Part shown: one piece after another, positions 28,487-36,089 of the stretch
Numbering within the stretch: position 1 is the stretch's first letter
Layout of the letters: each line of letters starts with the position of its first letter
Assembly (NCBI RefSeq): GCF_042685745.1
Contig: NZ_JBHUNT010000001.1
Span: 1,674,001-1,738,000, forward strand
Direction of reading: 5' to 3'
Source of the DNA: Prauserella_A oleivorans
Lineage (GTDB): Bacteria > Actinomycetota > Actinomycetes > Mycobacteriales > Pseudonocardiaceae
DNA: 64,000 bases
Program-made: the position numbers and the translations under genes
Notes under the pieces: model-generated
Told to the model about the DNA's origin: nothing
Databases searched by the model: none
Seen by the model: only the letters and a program-made list of their open reading frames with translations

Positions 28487-29655
28487 CAGCCGAGCATCCT
28501 CGTCGCCACGGCGGTCTGCCGCGCCGTGATGCGTCCCGCCCACTCGTCCCGCGTGATCCGGGCGTGGTCGTAGTACGGGAGCCGCCGCGGGAGTTCGTCG
28601 ACCGGGACCACCTCGACCGTCGGGCCGTCCTCGGGCCCCAGGTCGCGGGACAGACGCTGCCAGCGGATCTGGACGTACCCGCGGTCGTGCCCGAGCCGTT
28701 CCAGCCAGTTGGCAACGCCGGGATCACGCTCGCTGACGACGAAGCGCAGTATCCCGTCCGGGTCCACTCTGGCCTGGTCGGCGGTGAGGCTGGTCTGGTG
28801 GTTGACGTAGTCGAGCGAGACGTACCACATGCTGCCGAGCTGGATCCCCTGATACGGCGCGTCCGACGCGGGCACGGTGATGACCATCGCCTCGTCGTCG
28901 GCGAGGTCGTAGTGCCCGGCGGAGGAGAACTGGGTCGCGAGGCCGCCCGGGGTCCGGCGTGGCTCGGTCATCGTGTTCACCGGCAGCCTCAGGTAGAACC
29001 ACTCGGGGAAGGCGAGGAACGTCCGCAGCCTGCTGAGCAGGATCTTGCCCGCGACGCCGTACCGCTTGGCCACCGTGTCGCGGGCGAGCGGCGGTGGTGC
29101 GGCGCCGAGGTTGCCTGCGCGGTGGATGCGCAGGGTCCCCCGGTGTTCGCGGTGCCAGTCGCTGTAGACCTCGCGCACCACCAGCATCGCCGAGCCCTCA
29201 CCGAGCACGAAGTAGCCGGGTCCGGCCTTGGCGCGGTCCGGGCCGAACCGGATCTCGAACTCTCCGTCCTCGCCGATCTCGATCTCGCGGTCGTCGAAGG
29301 CGGTGAGGCTGTCCGGGACGTCGACGGGCGAGTAGTCGCCGTTGAGCACCTGGAAGCTCAGGTCGCGGGTGGTGCCGCGGGTGCCGCTGACGACGTACTC
29401 GGCGTCATCGCGCAGGTAGGCGTGGAAGTACAGCGCGTCGGGGTTGTCCAGCCCCATCTTGGTGTACGGGCCGGTGGACTGCACGAAGAACGGGAAGTCC
29501 CGTTCGTAGGCCCAGGCCAGGTGCAGGGACGCGCGGATGCTGCCCGCGAGGTAGTCGTATCCCTCGACGAGGTCGGCCTCGGTGCGCACGTGCGGGGCGT
29601 CGGCGATGATCTTCTCGGCCTCGACGACGGCATCGGCGAAGGGCTGCGTGATCAC
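28486..29655 (-). CDS. DUF1214 domain protein (steroid-cluster type)
   Basis: A 389-residue protein with a C-terminal DUF1214-like region and no signal peptide. Recognisable stretches are SFQVLNGDYSPVDVPDSL, PEWFYLRLPVNTMTEPRRTPGG and AMVITVPASDAPYQGIQLGSMW, ending LRFVVSERDPGVANWLERLGH. The biochemical function of the family is unknown. GTG 29655 is the only reasonable start; a perfect KstR-type box lies 8-27 nt upstream of it, overlapping the end of the NTF2-like gene. Translationally coupled to the SDR gene. The corresponding mycobacterial gene, as I recall it, is Rv3531c in the cholesterol regulon. Confidence 0.82.
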   Translation of the reverse strand: MITQPFADAVVEAEKIIADAPHVRTEADLVEGYDYLAGSIRASLHLAWAYERDFPFFVQSTGPYTKMGLDNPDALYFHAYLRDDAEYVVSGTRGTTRDLSFQVLNGDYSPVDVPDSLTAFDDREIEIGEDGEFEIRFGPDRAKAGPGYFVLGEGSAMLVVREVYSDWHREHRGTLRIHRAGNLGAAPPPLARDTVAKRYGVAGKILLSRLRTFLAFPEWFYLRLPVNTMTEPRRTPGGLATQFSSAGHYDLADDEAMVITVPASDAPYQGIQLGSMWYVSLDYVNHQTSLTADQARVDPDGILRFVVSERDPGVANWLERLGHDRGYVQIRWQRLSRDLGPEDGPTVEVVPVDELPRRLPYYDHARITRDEWAGRITARQTAVATRMLG

Positions 29656-29662
29656 CCGGCAA

Positions 29663-29682
29663 CAGTAGAACTTGTTCTACTG
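29663..29682. promoter_or_regulatory. KstR-type operator before the DUF1214 gene
   Basis: A perfect 20-bp inverted repeat (CAGTAGAAC-TT-GTTCTACTG). Its core TAGAACTTGTTCTA (29666-29679) fits exactly the published KstR consensus TNNAACNNGTTNNA. It lies 8 nt upstream of the GTG start of the DUF1214-SDR-sulfotransferase operon and contains the stop codon of the NTF2-like gene. Confidence 0.85.
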
Positions 29683-30174
29683 ATTGGTCAATGACGAGCC
29701 GGAGGACGCCGCCCACCTGATGGCCGTGAACCGCAGGCTGGGCAGGTCGTCCAGCGACAGCATCAGCTCGTACACGCGCGTGTAGCCGGTGTGCCGGATG
29801 CGCCAGGTGCCGTCGCCGTCGCGGGTGTAGCGGTCCTCGTAGAACGCGGCGCCCTTGATGAGCACGCGGTGCTCGGGGGAGATCACCGTGTCCTCGAACG
29901 ACCAGGTCCCCGTCGCCGTGTCGCCCGCGATGTCGATTTCCGGCTGCCCTGCGGAATGCGTGGTGATGATGTCGCCGCCGAGGTGGTCGCGAAGGAAGCC
30001 GAGGATGGCGTCGCGGCCGGTGAGGGCGAGCGGGTCGCCGTAGGTGCGGGTGCCGTACTCGGCGGTCGCGTCGGGGGTGAAGACGTCGGCGAGTTCGGTC
30101 CAGCGCTTGAGGTCGACGCAGCGGAGGTAGCGGTGCTTGACGCGCTTGATCTCTTCGAGGGCGACGATGTCCAT
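29677..30174 (-). CDS. NTF2-like/SnoaL-type protein
   Basis: A 165-residue protein with a cone-shaped NTF2 fold predicted from MDIVALEEIKRVKHRYLRCVDLKRWTELADVFTPDATAEYG, the standard SnoaL_4 opening, then the strands IDIAGDTATGTWSFEDTV and DGTWRIRHTGYTRVYE. Related proteins are ketosteroid isomerases, dehydratases or simple ligand binders; an Asp/His pair (D40-like and H-x-G-Y) is present but not diagnostic. A second KstR-type box lies 35-46 nt upstream of ATG 30174. Its stop codon is inside the KstR box of the next operon. Confidence 0.85.
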   Translation of the reverse strand: MDIVALEEIKRVKHRYLRCVDLKRWTELADVFTPDATAEYGTRTYGDPLALTGRDAILGFLRDHLGGDIITTHSAGQPEIDIAGDTATGTWSFEDTVISPEHRVLIKGAAFYEDRYTRDGDGTWRIRHTGYTRVYELMLSLDDLPSLRFTAIRWAASSGSSLTNQ

Positions 30175-30208
30175 GGTCCCAGCTTCCGCTCGGTGTTGGG
30201 ATTAGGCA

Positions 30209-30220
30209 AGAACACGTTCT
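30209..30220. promoter_or_regulatory. KstR-type operator between the NTF2-like gene and cysQ
   Basis: AGAACACGTTCT is a perfect 12-bp palindrome carrying the KstR core AAC-NN-GTT. The flanking positions are A and C in place of the consensus T and A, so it is a slightly weaker match than the box at 29663-29682. It is placed to control the NTF2-like gene and possibly the divergent cysQ (start 59 bp away). Confidence 0.7.
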
Positions 30221-30278
30221 CATTCCGCTGCCGTCCAGTCCCGCCCGAGGCCCGGCGGGCGCGGCTTGCTTTGCTGGA

Positions 30279-31031
30279 GTGGTGACCACAGACGCACGAG
30301 TCGCCGCGCGGCTCGCCGAGGAGGCCGGACGGCTGCTCCTGGGCGTGCGCGCCGAGGCGGGAGATCTGGACCCGAAGAAACTGGGCAGGCGTGGAGACCT
30401 GCGCGCCAACGCGCTGCTGCTCGAACGGCTCGCCGCCGAACGGCCCGGCGACGCCGTGTTGTCCGAGGAATCGGCCGACGACCCGGCCCGCCTCGACGCC
30501 GACCGCGTGTGGATCATCGACCCGCTCGACGGCACGCGGGAGTTCTCCCGCCCCGGACGCACCGACTGGGCCGTCCACGTCGCGTTGTGGCTGGCGGGCA
30601 AGGGCATCGCGGCCGCGGCGGTGGCGCAGCCCGCGCTCGGCGCCGTGTACGCCAGCGACGACGTCACCCCGCCACAGCGGCGCGACGGGCCGCGCCGGAT
30701 TCTGGTGAGCGACTCCCGTCCGCCCGCGTTCGCCGACGCGGTGGCGGCCCAGGTCGGCGCCGAACTGGCTCCCATGGGGTCGGCGGGGGCCAAGGCGATG
30801 GCGGTGCTGCGCGGGGAGGCCGATGCCTACCTCCACGCGGGCGGCCAGTGGGAATGGGATTCCGCGGCGCCGGTCGGTGTCGTCCTGGCCGCGGGGCTGC
30901 ACGCGTCCCGCATCGACGGCACGCCGCTGGAGTACAACGCGGCCCACCCCTACCTGCCGGACCTCCTCATCTGTCGCCCGGAGCTGGCGGAGCCGCTGCT
31001 GGCTGCCCTCGCCGGGCACGCCAGGGACTGA
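30279..31031 (+). CDS. cysQ: 3'(2'),5'-bisphosphate nucleotidase / inositol monophosphatase family (CysQ-like)
   Basis: Mg-dependent phosphatase of 250 residues. CysQ enzymes hydrolyse PAP, the by-product of sulfotransferases, to AMP and also act on inositol phosphates. Metal motifs: AVLSEESADD (Glu), IIDPLDGTREFSRPG (DPLDGT), and the C-terminal WEWDSAAPVGVVLAAGLHAS (WD-x-A-AP). Start GTG 30279 or the next codon GTG 30282, both behind CTGGA. Its position next to a sulfotransferase operon is functionally sensible, since PAP is an inhibitor of such enzymes. A strong hairpin follows. Confidence 0.88.
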   Translation: MVTTDARVAARLAEEAGRLLLGVRAEAGDLDPKKLGRRGDLRANALLLERLAAERPGDAVLSEESADDPARLDADRVWIIDPLDGTREFSRPGRTDWAVHVALWLAGKGIAAAAVAQPALGAVYASDDVTPPQRRDGPRRILVSDSRPPAFADAVAAQVGAELAPMGSAGAKAMAVLRGEADAYLHAGGQWEWDSAAPVGVVLAAGLHASRIDGTPLEYNAAHPYLPDLLICRPELAEPLLAALAGHARD

Positions 31032-31041
31032 CCACGAACAG

Positions 31042-31081
31042 ACGAACGCGGGCGGGGCCGTGTGGTCCCACCCGCGTTCGT
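31042..31081. terminator. Bidirectional hairpin terminator
   Basis: 15-bp arms ACGAACGCGGGCGGG (31042-31056) and CCCACCCGCGTTCGT (31067-31081), one mismatch, 10-nt loop, followed by TGTTC. It lies between the convergent cysQ and the small secreted protein gene. Confidence 0.8.
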
Positions 31082-31107
31082 TGTTCCGGCGCTGTACCGC
31101 GGTCGGC

Positions 31108-31461
31108 TCAGCCCTCGGACTCGGCGACGCAGACGTCGGAGCCGCCGCCCTCGGACTCGCCCGCCGGCGAGAGGAGCGGCACCGACAGGCCGTTCAGCGC
31201 GTCGGCGACCTGAACGCCCAGCACGTTGACGTTGTTGTCGCACACGCCGACGTTGTTGTCGTTCAGCACGTCGTTGACGTTCACCAGACCGAGCTGGCCG
31301 TTGGGGCCCTCGACGTCGTCGTTGATGATCTGGGTGGCCGTCTTGTGGATTTCCTTGTGAATGTCCTTGTCGATGGTGTCCCCGCCGCCTGCGAATGCAG
31401 GCGAGCCGATCATCAGCAGGCCGGCCGCCGTTGCGGCTACAAATGCGGACTTCTTCAACAT
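31108..31461 (-). CDS. Small secreted Asn-rich protein, rodlin-like
   Basis: A 117-residue exported protein: MLKKSAFVAATAAGLLMIGSPAFA is a clear Sec signal peptide with an AFA cleavage site. The mature part is rich in Asn, Asp and Val; the segment QLGLVNVNDVLNDNNVGVC then DNNVNVLGVQVADALNG is an alternating polar/hydrophobic pattern with two Cys, recalling the rodlins that organise chaplin fibrils on Streptomyces aerial hyphae and similar proteins in Pseudonocardiaceae. The C-terminus is acidic and Gly/Ser-rich. The upstream 545 bp are AT-richer than average and hold no other gene, as expected for a well-regulated promoter. Function unproven. Confidence 0.72.
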   Translation of the reverse strand: MLKKSAFVAATAAGLLMIGSPAFAGGGDTIDKDIHKEIHKTATQIINDDVEGPNGQLGLVNVNDVLNDNNVGVCDNNVNVLGVQVADALNGLSVPLLSPAGESEGGGSDVCVAESEG

Positions 31462-32006
31462 CTACCTATTCCTATCGACTCGGGGAATCGTTTGGCGGGT
31501 CGGGTTGTCAACCGCAGCCGGGAATGAAGTTACTCGAGAAGCGGGCGGCGTACAGCTCGCCGAGTAACGCCGCCGTCACCCGCTGTGGTTGTGACGCATG
31601 CCATACCCAACAGGGGTTTGGTCGTGTTTCAGCCGTGTGACGAGCCCAGACGTCGTCGCTCGACAACTACGGAGAGTGTGTCCCATGACGCGGCCGTGTG
31701 GGCGTTACCACCCGACGTAATGGCACTCCGGTTTGCGGTAAGTAGTTTTGCTTTCTTCGAGAAATGCCCCGATAGGGTTACGGAGCCGACTTGATCGCGA
31801 AAGAGATTCAGGAATTGTCGCTGCTCGTTGCCGGAGGAACGCGGTCGCCTTTCCGTTCGGCCGGCCGGCAATGCGCGGGGCGTCGATGCCGGCGCGGCAA
31901 CACGAGGCGTCGTGCTCATTTCTCCGCAAGGGTCGAGAAAATGCCCGTCGGATTCCCGCGAAATCGATTCCGCGCAAGCCCGATTCCGTTCCGCCGGGCG
32001 TGCCGG
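31462..32006. other. 545-bp gene-free region with lower GC
   Basis: No frame here has actinobacterial codon use; the G/C bias at third positions is lost on both strands. It contains the promoter side of the rodlin-like gene (read to the left) and lies downstream of recQ. I see no RNA gene or strong palindrome. The lower GC is typical of long regulatory gaps in front of developmental genes. Confidence 0.6.
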
Positions 32007-33812
32007 TCAGCCGGCAAGGGCCTCCAGCACCTGGCGGCCGTACTTGGCCAGTTTGTTCTCCCCGACCCCGCTGACACCGCCCAGTTCGGCGAGCGTCGTC
32101 GGGCGCTCGGCGGCGATCTGGCGCAACGTCGCGTCGTGGAAGATCACGTACGCGGGCACGCCCTGTTCCTTCGCCGTGGCCGCGCGCCACGTGCGCAGCC
32201 GCTCGAACACCGGCGCCGCCTCGGCGGGCAGCTCCGCGGCCGCGTCGGCCCGCTTCGCCCGGCCACGCACCACCCGCTTCGGCTCCCGGCGCAACCGAAC
32301 CTCACGCCCGCGGTAGAGCACCTCGTCGCTGGACGGCGTCGTCACGAGCGTGCCGTAGTCACCCTCGACGCCGAGCAGTCCCATCGCCAGCAGCTGGCGC
32401 ACCGCGCCGCGCCACTCGCCCTCGGCGAGGTCGGTGCCGACGCCGAAGACGCTGAGCTCGTCGTGCCGGTGCTGTGTGACCTTCGGGGTCTTCTTGCCGA
32501 GCAGGATGTCGATGATCTGGCCCGCGCCGAACTTCTGGTTCCGCTCGCGGCGCAGCCGCACCACCGTGGACAGCAGCTTCTGCGCGGCGACCGTGCCGTC
32601 CCACGACTCCGGCGGCGACAGGCAGGTGTCGCAGTTGCCGCACGGCTCGCAGTCCTGGCCGAAGTAGGCGAGCAGCCGCACGCGACGGCAGTCGACCGTC
32701 TCGCACAGCGCGAGCATCGCGTCGAGGTGTGCGGCCTGCTTGCGGCGGTGTGCCTGGTCGCCCTCGGAGTTGTCGATGAGCTTGCGGTGCTGCATCACGT
32801 CCTGCAGCCCATAGGCGAGCCACGCCGTGGACGGCAGGCCGTCCCGCCCGGCGCGGCCGGTCTCCTGGTAGTAGCCCTCGACCGACTTCGGCAGATCCAG
32901 GTGGGCGACGAACCGTACGTCCGGCTTGTCGATGCCCATGCCGAACGCGATGGTGGCCACCACCACCAGGCCGTCCTCGCGCAGGAACCGCGCCTGGTGC
33001 TCCGCGCGCGTCCCGGCGTCGAGCCCGGCGTGGTAGGGCAGCGCCTCGATCCCGTTGCGCACGAGGAACTCCGCGGTCTCCTCGACCGACTTGCGCGTGA
33101 GGCAATACACGATCCCCGCGTCGCCGGAGTGCTCGGTGCGCAGCAGCTCGAGCAACTGCTTGCGCGGCTCGTTCTTCGGCACGATGCGGTACTGGATGTT
33201 GGGCCGGTCGAAGCTCGCGACGTGGTGCAGCGCGTCCTCGAGGTTCAGTCGCGAGGCGATCTCGGCGTGAGTGGCGGGGGTCGCCGTCGCGGTAAGTGCG
33301 ATGCGTGGCACGTCCGGCCAGCGTTCGTGCAGGTCCGACAGGCCGAGATAGTCGGGCCGGAAGTCGTGCCCCCACTGGGCGACACAGTGTGCCTCGTCGA
33401 TGGCGAACAGCGACACGGTGCCGCGGTCGAGCAGCCGCTGTGTCGACTCGACCCGCAGCCGCTCCGGGGCCAGGTAGAGCAGGTCCAGCTCACCGGCGAG
33501 GAACTCCGATTCCACCATGCGCCGTTCGTCAGGGTCCTGCGTCGAGTTCAGGAAGCCCGCGCGCACGCCGAGCGTGCGCAGGGCGTCGACCTGGTCCTGC
33601 ATGAGCGCGATGAGCGGGGAGATCACCACGCCGACGCCGTCCCGCACGAGTGCGGGGATCTGGTAGCACAGCGACTTGCCACCGCCGGTCGGCATCAGCA
33701 CGAGGGCGTCGCCGCCGGCGGTGACATGGTCGATGATCTTCTGCTGCCCGGACCGGAACTCGGCGTAGCCGAAGACCCGGTTCAGCACCCGCAGTGTCTC
33801 GGGGGAACTCAC
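32007..33812 (-). CDS. recQ: ATP-dependent DNA helicase RecQ
   Basis: A 3'-5' DNA helicase of 601 residues acting in recombination and fork repair. Walker A is LVLMPTGGGKSLCYQIPAL (about residues 38-56), the DEAH box is FAIDEAHCVAQWGHDFRPDY with the RecQ aromatic-rich loop, and motif VI is YYQETGRAGRDG. The RQC zinc site has four Cys (one in DCRRVRLLAYFG, three in CEPCGNCDTC) and the HRDC domain forms the last ~75 residues (FERLRTWRAATAKEQGVPAYVIF). Start GTG 33812 (MSSPETLRVLNRVFGY); earlier reading runs through the DUF1801 gene. Length matches E. coli RecQ. Confidence 0.96.
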   Translation of the reverse strand: MSSPETLRVLNRVFGYAEFRSGQQKIIDHVTAGGDALVLMPTGGGKSLCYQIPALVRDGVGVVISPLIALMQDQVDALRTLGVRAGFLNSTQDPDERRMVESEFLAGELDLLYLAPERLRVESTQRLLDRGTVSLFAIDEAHCVAQWGHDFRPDYLGLSDLHERWPDVPRIALTATATPATHAEIASRLNLEDALHHVASFDRPNIQYRIVPKNEPRKQLLELLRTEHSGDAGIVYCLTRKSVEETAEFLVRNGIEALPYHAGLDAGTRAEHQARFLREDGLVVVATIAFGMGIDKPDVRFVAHLDLPKSVEGYYQETGRAGRDGLPSTAWLAYGLQDVMQHRKLIDNSEGDQAHRRKQAAHLDAMLALCETVDCRRVRLLAYFGQDCEPCGNCDTCLSPPESWDGTVAAQKLLSTVVRLRRERNQKFGAGQIIDILLGKKTPKVTQHRHDELSVFGVGTDLAEGEWRGAVRQLLAMGLLGVEGDYGTLVTTPSSDEVLYRGREVRLRREPKRVVRGRAKRADAAAELPAEAAPVFERLRTWRAATAKEQGVPAYVIFHDATLRQIAAERPTTLAELGGVSGVGENKLAKYGRQVLEALAG

Positions 33813-33844
33813 CCGCGCGATCCTACGGAAGACGCGTGGCGACC

Positions 33845-34204
33845 TCAGCCGAGTGCGCGAGCCTCCCGCAGCCAGCCGGAGAAGACCGCCTCGTCGACGT
33901 CGTCCGCGCCGCGCAGCTTCACGCCCGCCATCTCGCGCGCGCCCGGCTCGAGTCTGCCGGACGGGTCCGGGACGGCCTGCCCGCGCCAGAGGCTGAACGC
34001 CAGGTGGGCCTTGTAGCCCTTGAGCAGGCAGATCGGTTGCTTGCCGGGGGCATCGCCCGCGCTCCACACGGGGTGGCCGTGCCACATCGCCTCGTTGGCG
34101 CCGGGGAGTGCGTCGCGGATGAGCGCGAGCATCGCCTTGCCCGCGTCGGCGAGGGGCTCCGGGAGTGCGGCGAGGTAGTCCTCGACGGTCGTGTTCGTGG
34201 CCAT
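33845..34204 (-). CDS. DUF1801 (YdhG-like) protein
   Basis: A 119-residue cytosolic protein. TVEDYLAALPEPLADAGKAMLALIRDALPGANEAMWHGHPVWS and CLLKGYKAHLAFSLWRGQAVPDPSGRLEPG match the DUF1801/YdhG family, whose members are often encoded beside SRPBCC and glyoxalase-type genes; function is unknown. ATG 34204 is preferred over ATG 34210 because the AGAGG motif directly touches the latter and is 6 nt from the former. Follows the alpha/beta hydrolase and SRPBCC genes on the same strand with short gaps, so probably one operon of three. Confidence 0.82.
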   Translation of the reverse strand: MATNTTVEDYLAALPEPLADAGKAMLALIRDALPGANEAMWHGHPVWSAGDAPGKQPICLLKGYKAHLAFSLWRGQAVPDPSGRLEPGAREMAGVKLRGADDVDEAVFSGWLREARALG

Positions 34205-34232
34205 GATCATCCTCTTTCGGTGCTGGAAGAAC

Positions 34233-35030
34233 TCAGTGCTGGGCGAAGAACTCGCGAAGAACGGGAACGAGCGCCGCGGCCTTCACCATGTGGGTCTGGC
34301 CGGGGAGTGTGTGGTACTGCGCGGTCGGGAGCCGGTCGGCGAGTGCGCGCACGCCATTGCGCATCCACTGCGGGCTCTTGCCGCCGTCGATCACCAGCGT
34401 GGGCACGGCGACGTTCGTCCAGCGTTGCCTGGGCAGCGGCTTGCCGTGCTGGTAGGCATTCACGAAGGAGAAGTCGTACGGGAGCGTGTGCGCGATGCGC
34501 TTCATCTTCGACCACGCCGGCATGAGCTTCATCATGGCGATCGCGAAGGCGGGAACCTCCACCTGCCGCATGAACAGCTTCACCGCGTCGCCGGGCTTGC
34601 CCTGCGCCACGGAGGCGCTGAACCGGTCGGTGACGTCGGCGGGAATCGGCGGCCGGGTGTCGTCGACGATCAACGGCGGCTCGTAGAGAGCGAGCCGGCG
34701 CACGGGCAGGCCGGCGTTGGCGGCCTCCAGGGCCAGCATCGCGCCCGAGGACGTGCCGAACAGGTGGGCGGAGCCGCCCGCGTCCTTCATCAGCGCCTCG
34801 ATGTCCTCGATCTCGCGCTCGGGTGCGTAGGGCGCGGTGTCGCCGCTCTCGCCGCGGCCGCGCCGGTCGTAGGTGTAGACGGTGAAGTCGGCGGCGAGCT
34901 GCTTGGCGAACTCGGGCAGCGGGCTCTGCTCGCGGTAACACATGGCGCCGTCCACGAGGATCAGCGGATCCCCGGTGCCGACCCGGTCGAACGCGATTCC
35001 GGTGCCGTCCGCGGAGGTGACCGTACTCAT
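34233..35030 (-). CDS. Alpha/beta hydrolase
   Basis: A 265-residue alpha/beta-hydrolase fold enzyme without signal peptide. Oxyanion region ILVDGAMC, the YDRRGRGESGD turn, nucleophile elbow LFGTSSGAMLALEAA (Ser in G-x-S-x-G), acid in VIDGGKSPQWMRNG and catalytic His in LPGQTHMVKAAALVP. These make a complete Ser-Asp-His triad; the ester or other substrate is unknown. ATG 35030 follows AAGGGAAACC. Second gene of a probable operon with SRPBCC (upstream, 13-nt gap) and DUF1801 (downstream). Confidence 0.9.
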   Translation of the reverse strand: MSTVTSADGTGIAFDRVGTGDPLILVDGAMCYREQSPLPEFAKQLAADFTVYTYDRRGRGESGDTAPYAPEREIEDIEALMKDAGGSAHLFGTSSGAMLALEAANAGLPVRRLALYEPPLIVDDTRPPIPADVTDRFSASVAQGKPGDAVKLFMRQVEVPAFAIAMMKLMPAWSKMKRIAHTLPYDFSFVNAYQHGKPLPRQRWTNVAVPTLVIDGGKSPQWMRNGVRALADRLPTAQYHTLPGQTHMVKAAALVPVLREFFAQH

Positions 35031-35043
35031 CGGTGGTTTCCCT

Positions 35044-35781
35044 TCAGGAGAGCCGGGCCAGCCAGGCCCGCCAGGCTTGTTCGGCTGCCGCGGTGTCGGC
35101 GGCGGAGAAGAGGTGGTGCCCCACGACGAGCGAGCCGTGGAAGCCTTGCAGGAAGCGATAGAGCGCGTCACCGGTCCGGATGCCGATGGTCTGGGAGTTG
35201 GCGCAGTACACCACGCCCTCGATCGGTGTGCCGTCCACAGTGAACCGGGCGGTGTCGCCGGCGGTCACGGTGCCGCCGAGCCCCAGCGCCGCGCGGACGT
35301 TCGCCCAGGCGGACTCCCAGTCGGCCACCGGCGGCCCGAACAGCGTGATCGGCGTGGCGAACCGGCCCGCGAAGTGCCTGAGGTAGGTGCTCAGGGTCGC
35401 GAAGAAGAGCTCGCCGCCCTTGGTCATGGCCTCGAACTCGTCCTCCCAGTCGTCGCCGGGAAGAAAACCGCTGGTGACCATGCGCAGCACGGTGCTGCCG
35501 GTGTCGCGGGCCTCGATGAGGAACTCGTAGGCGATGAACCGGCCGTCCGGTGCGGCGGCACCGCCGTGGACGAGCCGCTTGCCGGGTTCCCACGCGGTGA
35601 CCGGCGACTCGGGCAGATAGTCGCCGAAGAACGTGCGGACGGCGCCGCCCTCGCCGGGATCGACCTCGTTGCGACCCATGAACCACGAGTCGATGCCGGG
35701 TCCGGTCGCGATCGCGTCCCACACCTGCTCCGGCGTCGCGCTCAGTTCGACCTCGTCGGTGCGTTCGAATCGGTGGCCCAT
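35044..35781 (-). CDS. SRPBCC/AHSA1-domain protein
   Basis: A 245-residue START-like (SRPBCC) protein. MGHRFERTDEVELSATPEQVWDAIATGPGIDSWFMG is the typical opening helix-grip segment and the middle GSTVLRMVTSGFLPGDDWEDEFEAMTKGG is the AHSA1 C-terminal helix; an additional ~100-residue region follows. Members bind hydrophobic ligands. In many actinobacteria such genes accompany an ArsR regulator, but none is next to it here. ATG 35781 has AAGGGACAG upstream. First gene of the SRPBCC-hydrolase-DUF1801 group. Confidence 0.85.
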   Translation of the reverse strand: MGHRFERTDEVELSATPEQVWDAIATGPGIDSWFMGRNEVDPGEGGAVRTFFGDYLPESPVTAWEPGKRLVHGGAAAPDGRFIAYEFLIEARDTGSTVLRMVTSGFLPGDDWEDEFEAMTKGGELFFATLSTYLRHFAGRFATPITLFGPPVADWESAWANVRAALGLGGTVTAGDTARFTVDGTPIEGVVYCANSQTIGIRTGDALYRFLQGFHGSLVVGHHLFSAADTAAAEQAWRAWLARLS

Positions 35782-35810
35782 GTCTGTCCCTTCCGTGGTG
35801 TGATGAGCTC

Positions 35811-35857
35811 ACTTTGCCACCGACAATATTTCTTGTCAAGACAGGTCCAATTGTCGG
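35811..35857 (-). promoter_or_regulatory. Promoter/operator region of the SRPBCC operon
   Basis: On the minus strand TTGACA (35839-35834) stands 17 nt from CAAAGT (35816-35811), a fair -35/-10 pair 30 nt before the ATG. The inverted repeat CCGACAAT (35820-35827) / ATTGTCGG (35850-35857) brackets the -35, so a regulator site or hairpin is likely. The following 232 bp up to the Vgb stop (35858-36089) contain no gene. Confidence 0.5.
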
Positions 35858-36089
35858 ATGGAGTTGCTGCTTCCCGGAAATCGCGCGAAGGGAGGTGAGT
35901 TGTCACAAAGCGCACCACGTGCTGGGTGCCGGTGACGGGGGAGCCGGTCGGCGGGTTGGTCGGCCGCGCGCGAGGTGGCGTCCAGGCAGGTCAGAGCGGT
36001 CGGCCGGGGGTGGCTGGTGGATGAGACCGAGGCCGGTGCGGGACCGGCTCGGAAGGGGGCAGCCGCGCTCCCCTGGAGAGGTGGCGGCG

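Noticed and set aside
31791..34016. 741-residue plus-strand frame across recQ
   Set aside because: Antisense to a full RecQ helicase with all motifs and running through a gene-free stretch; shadow frame.
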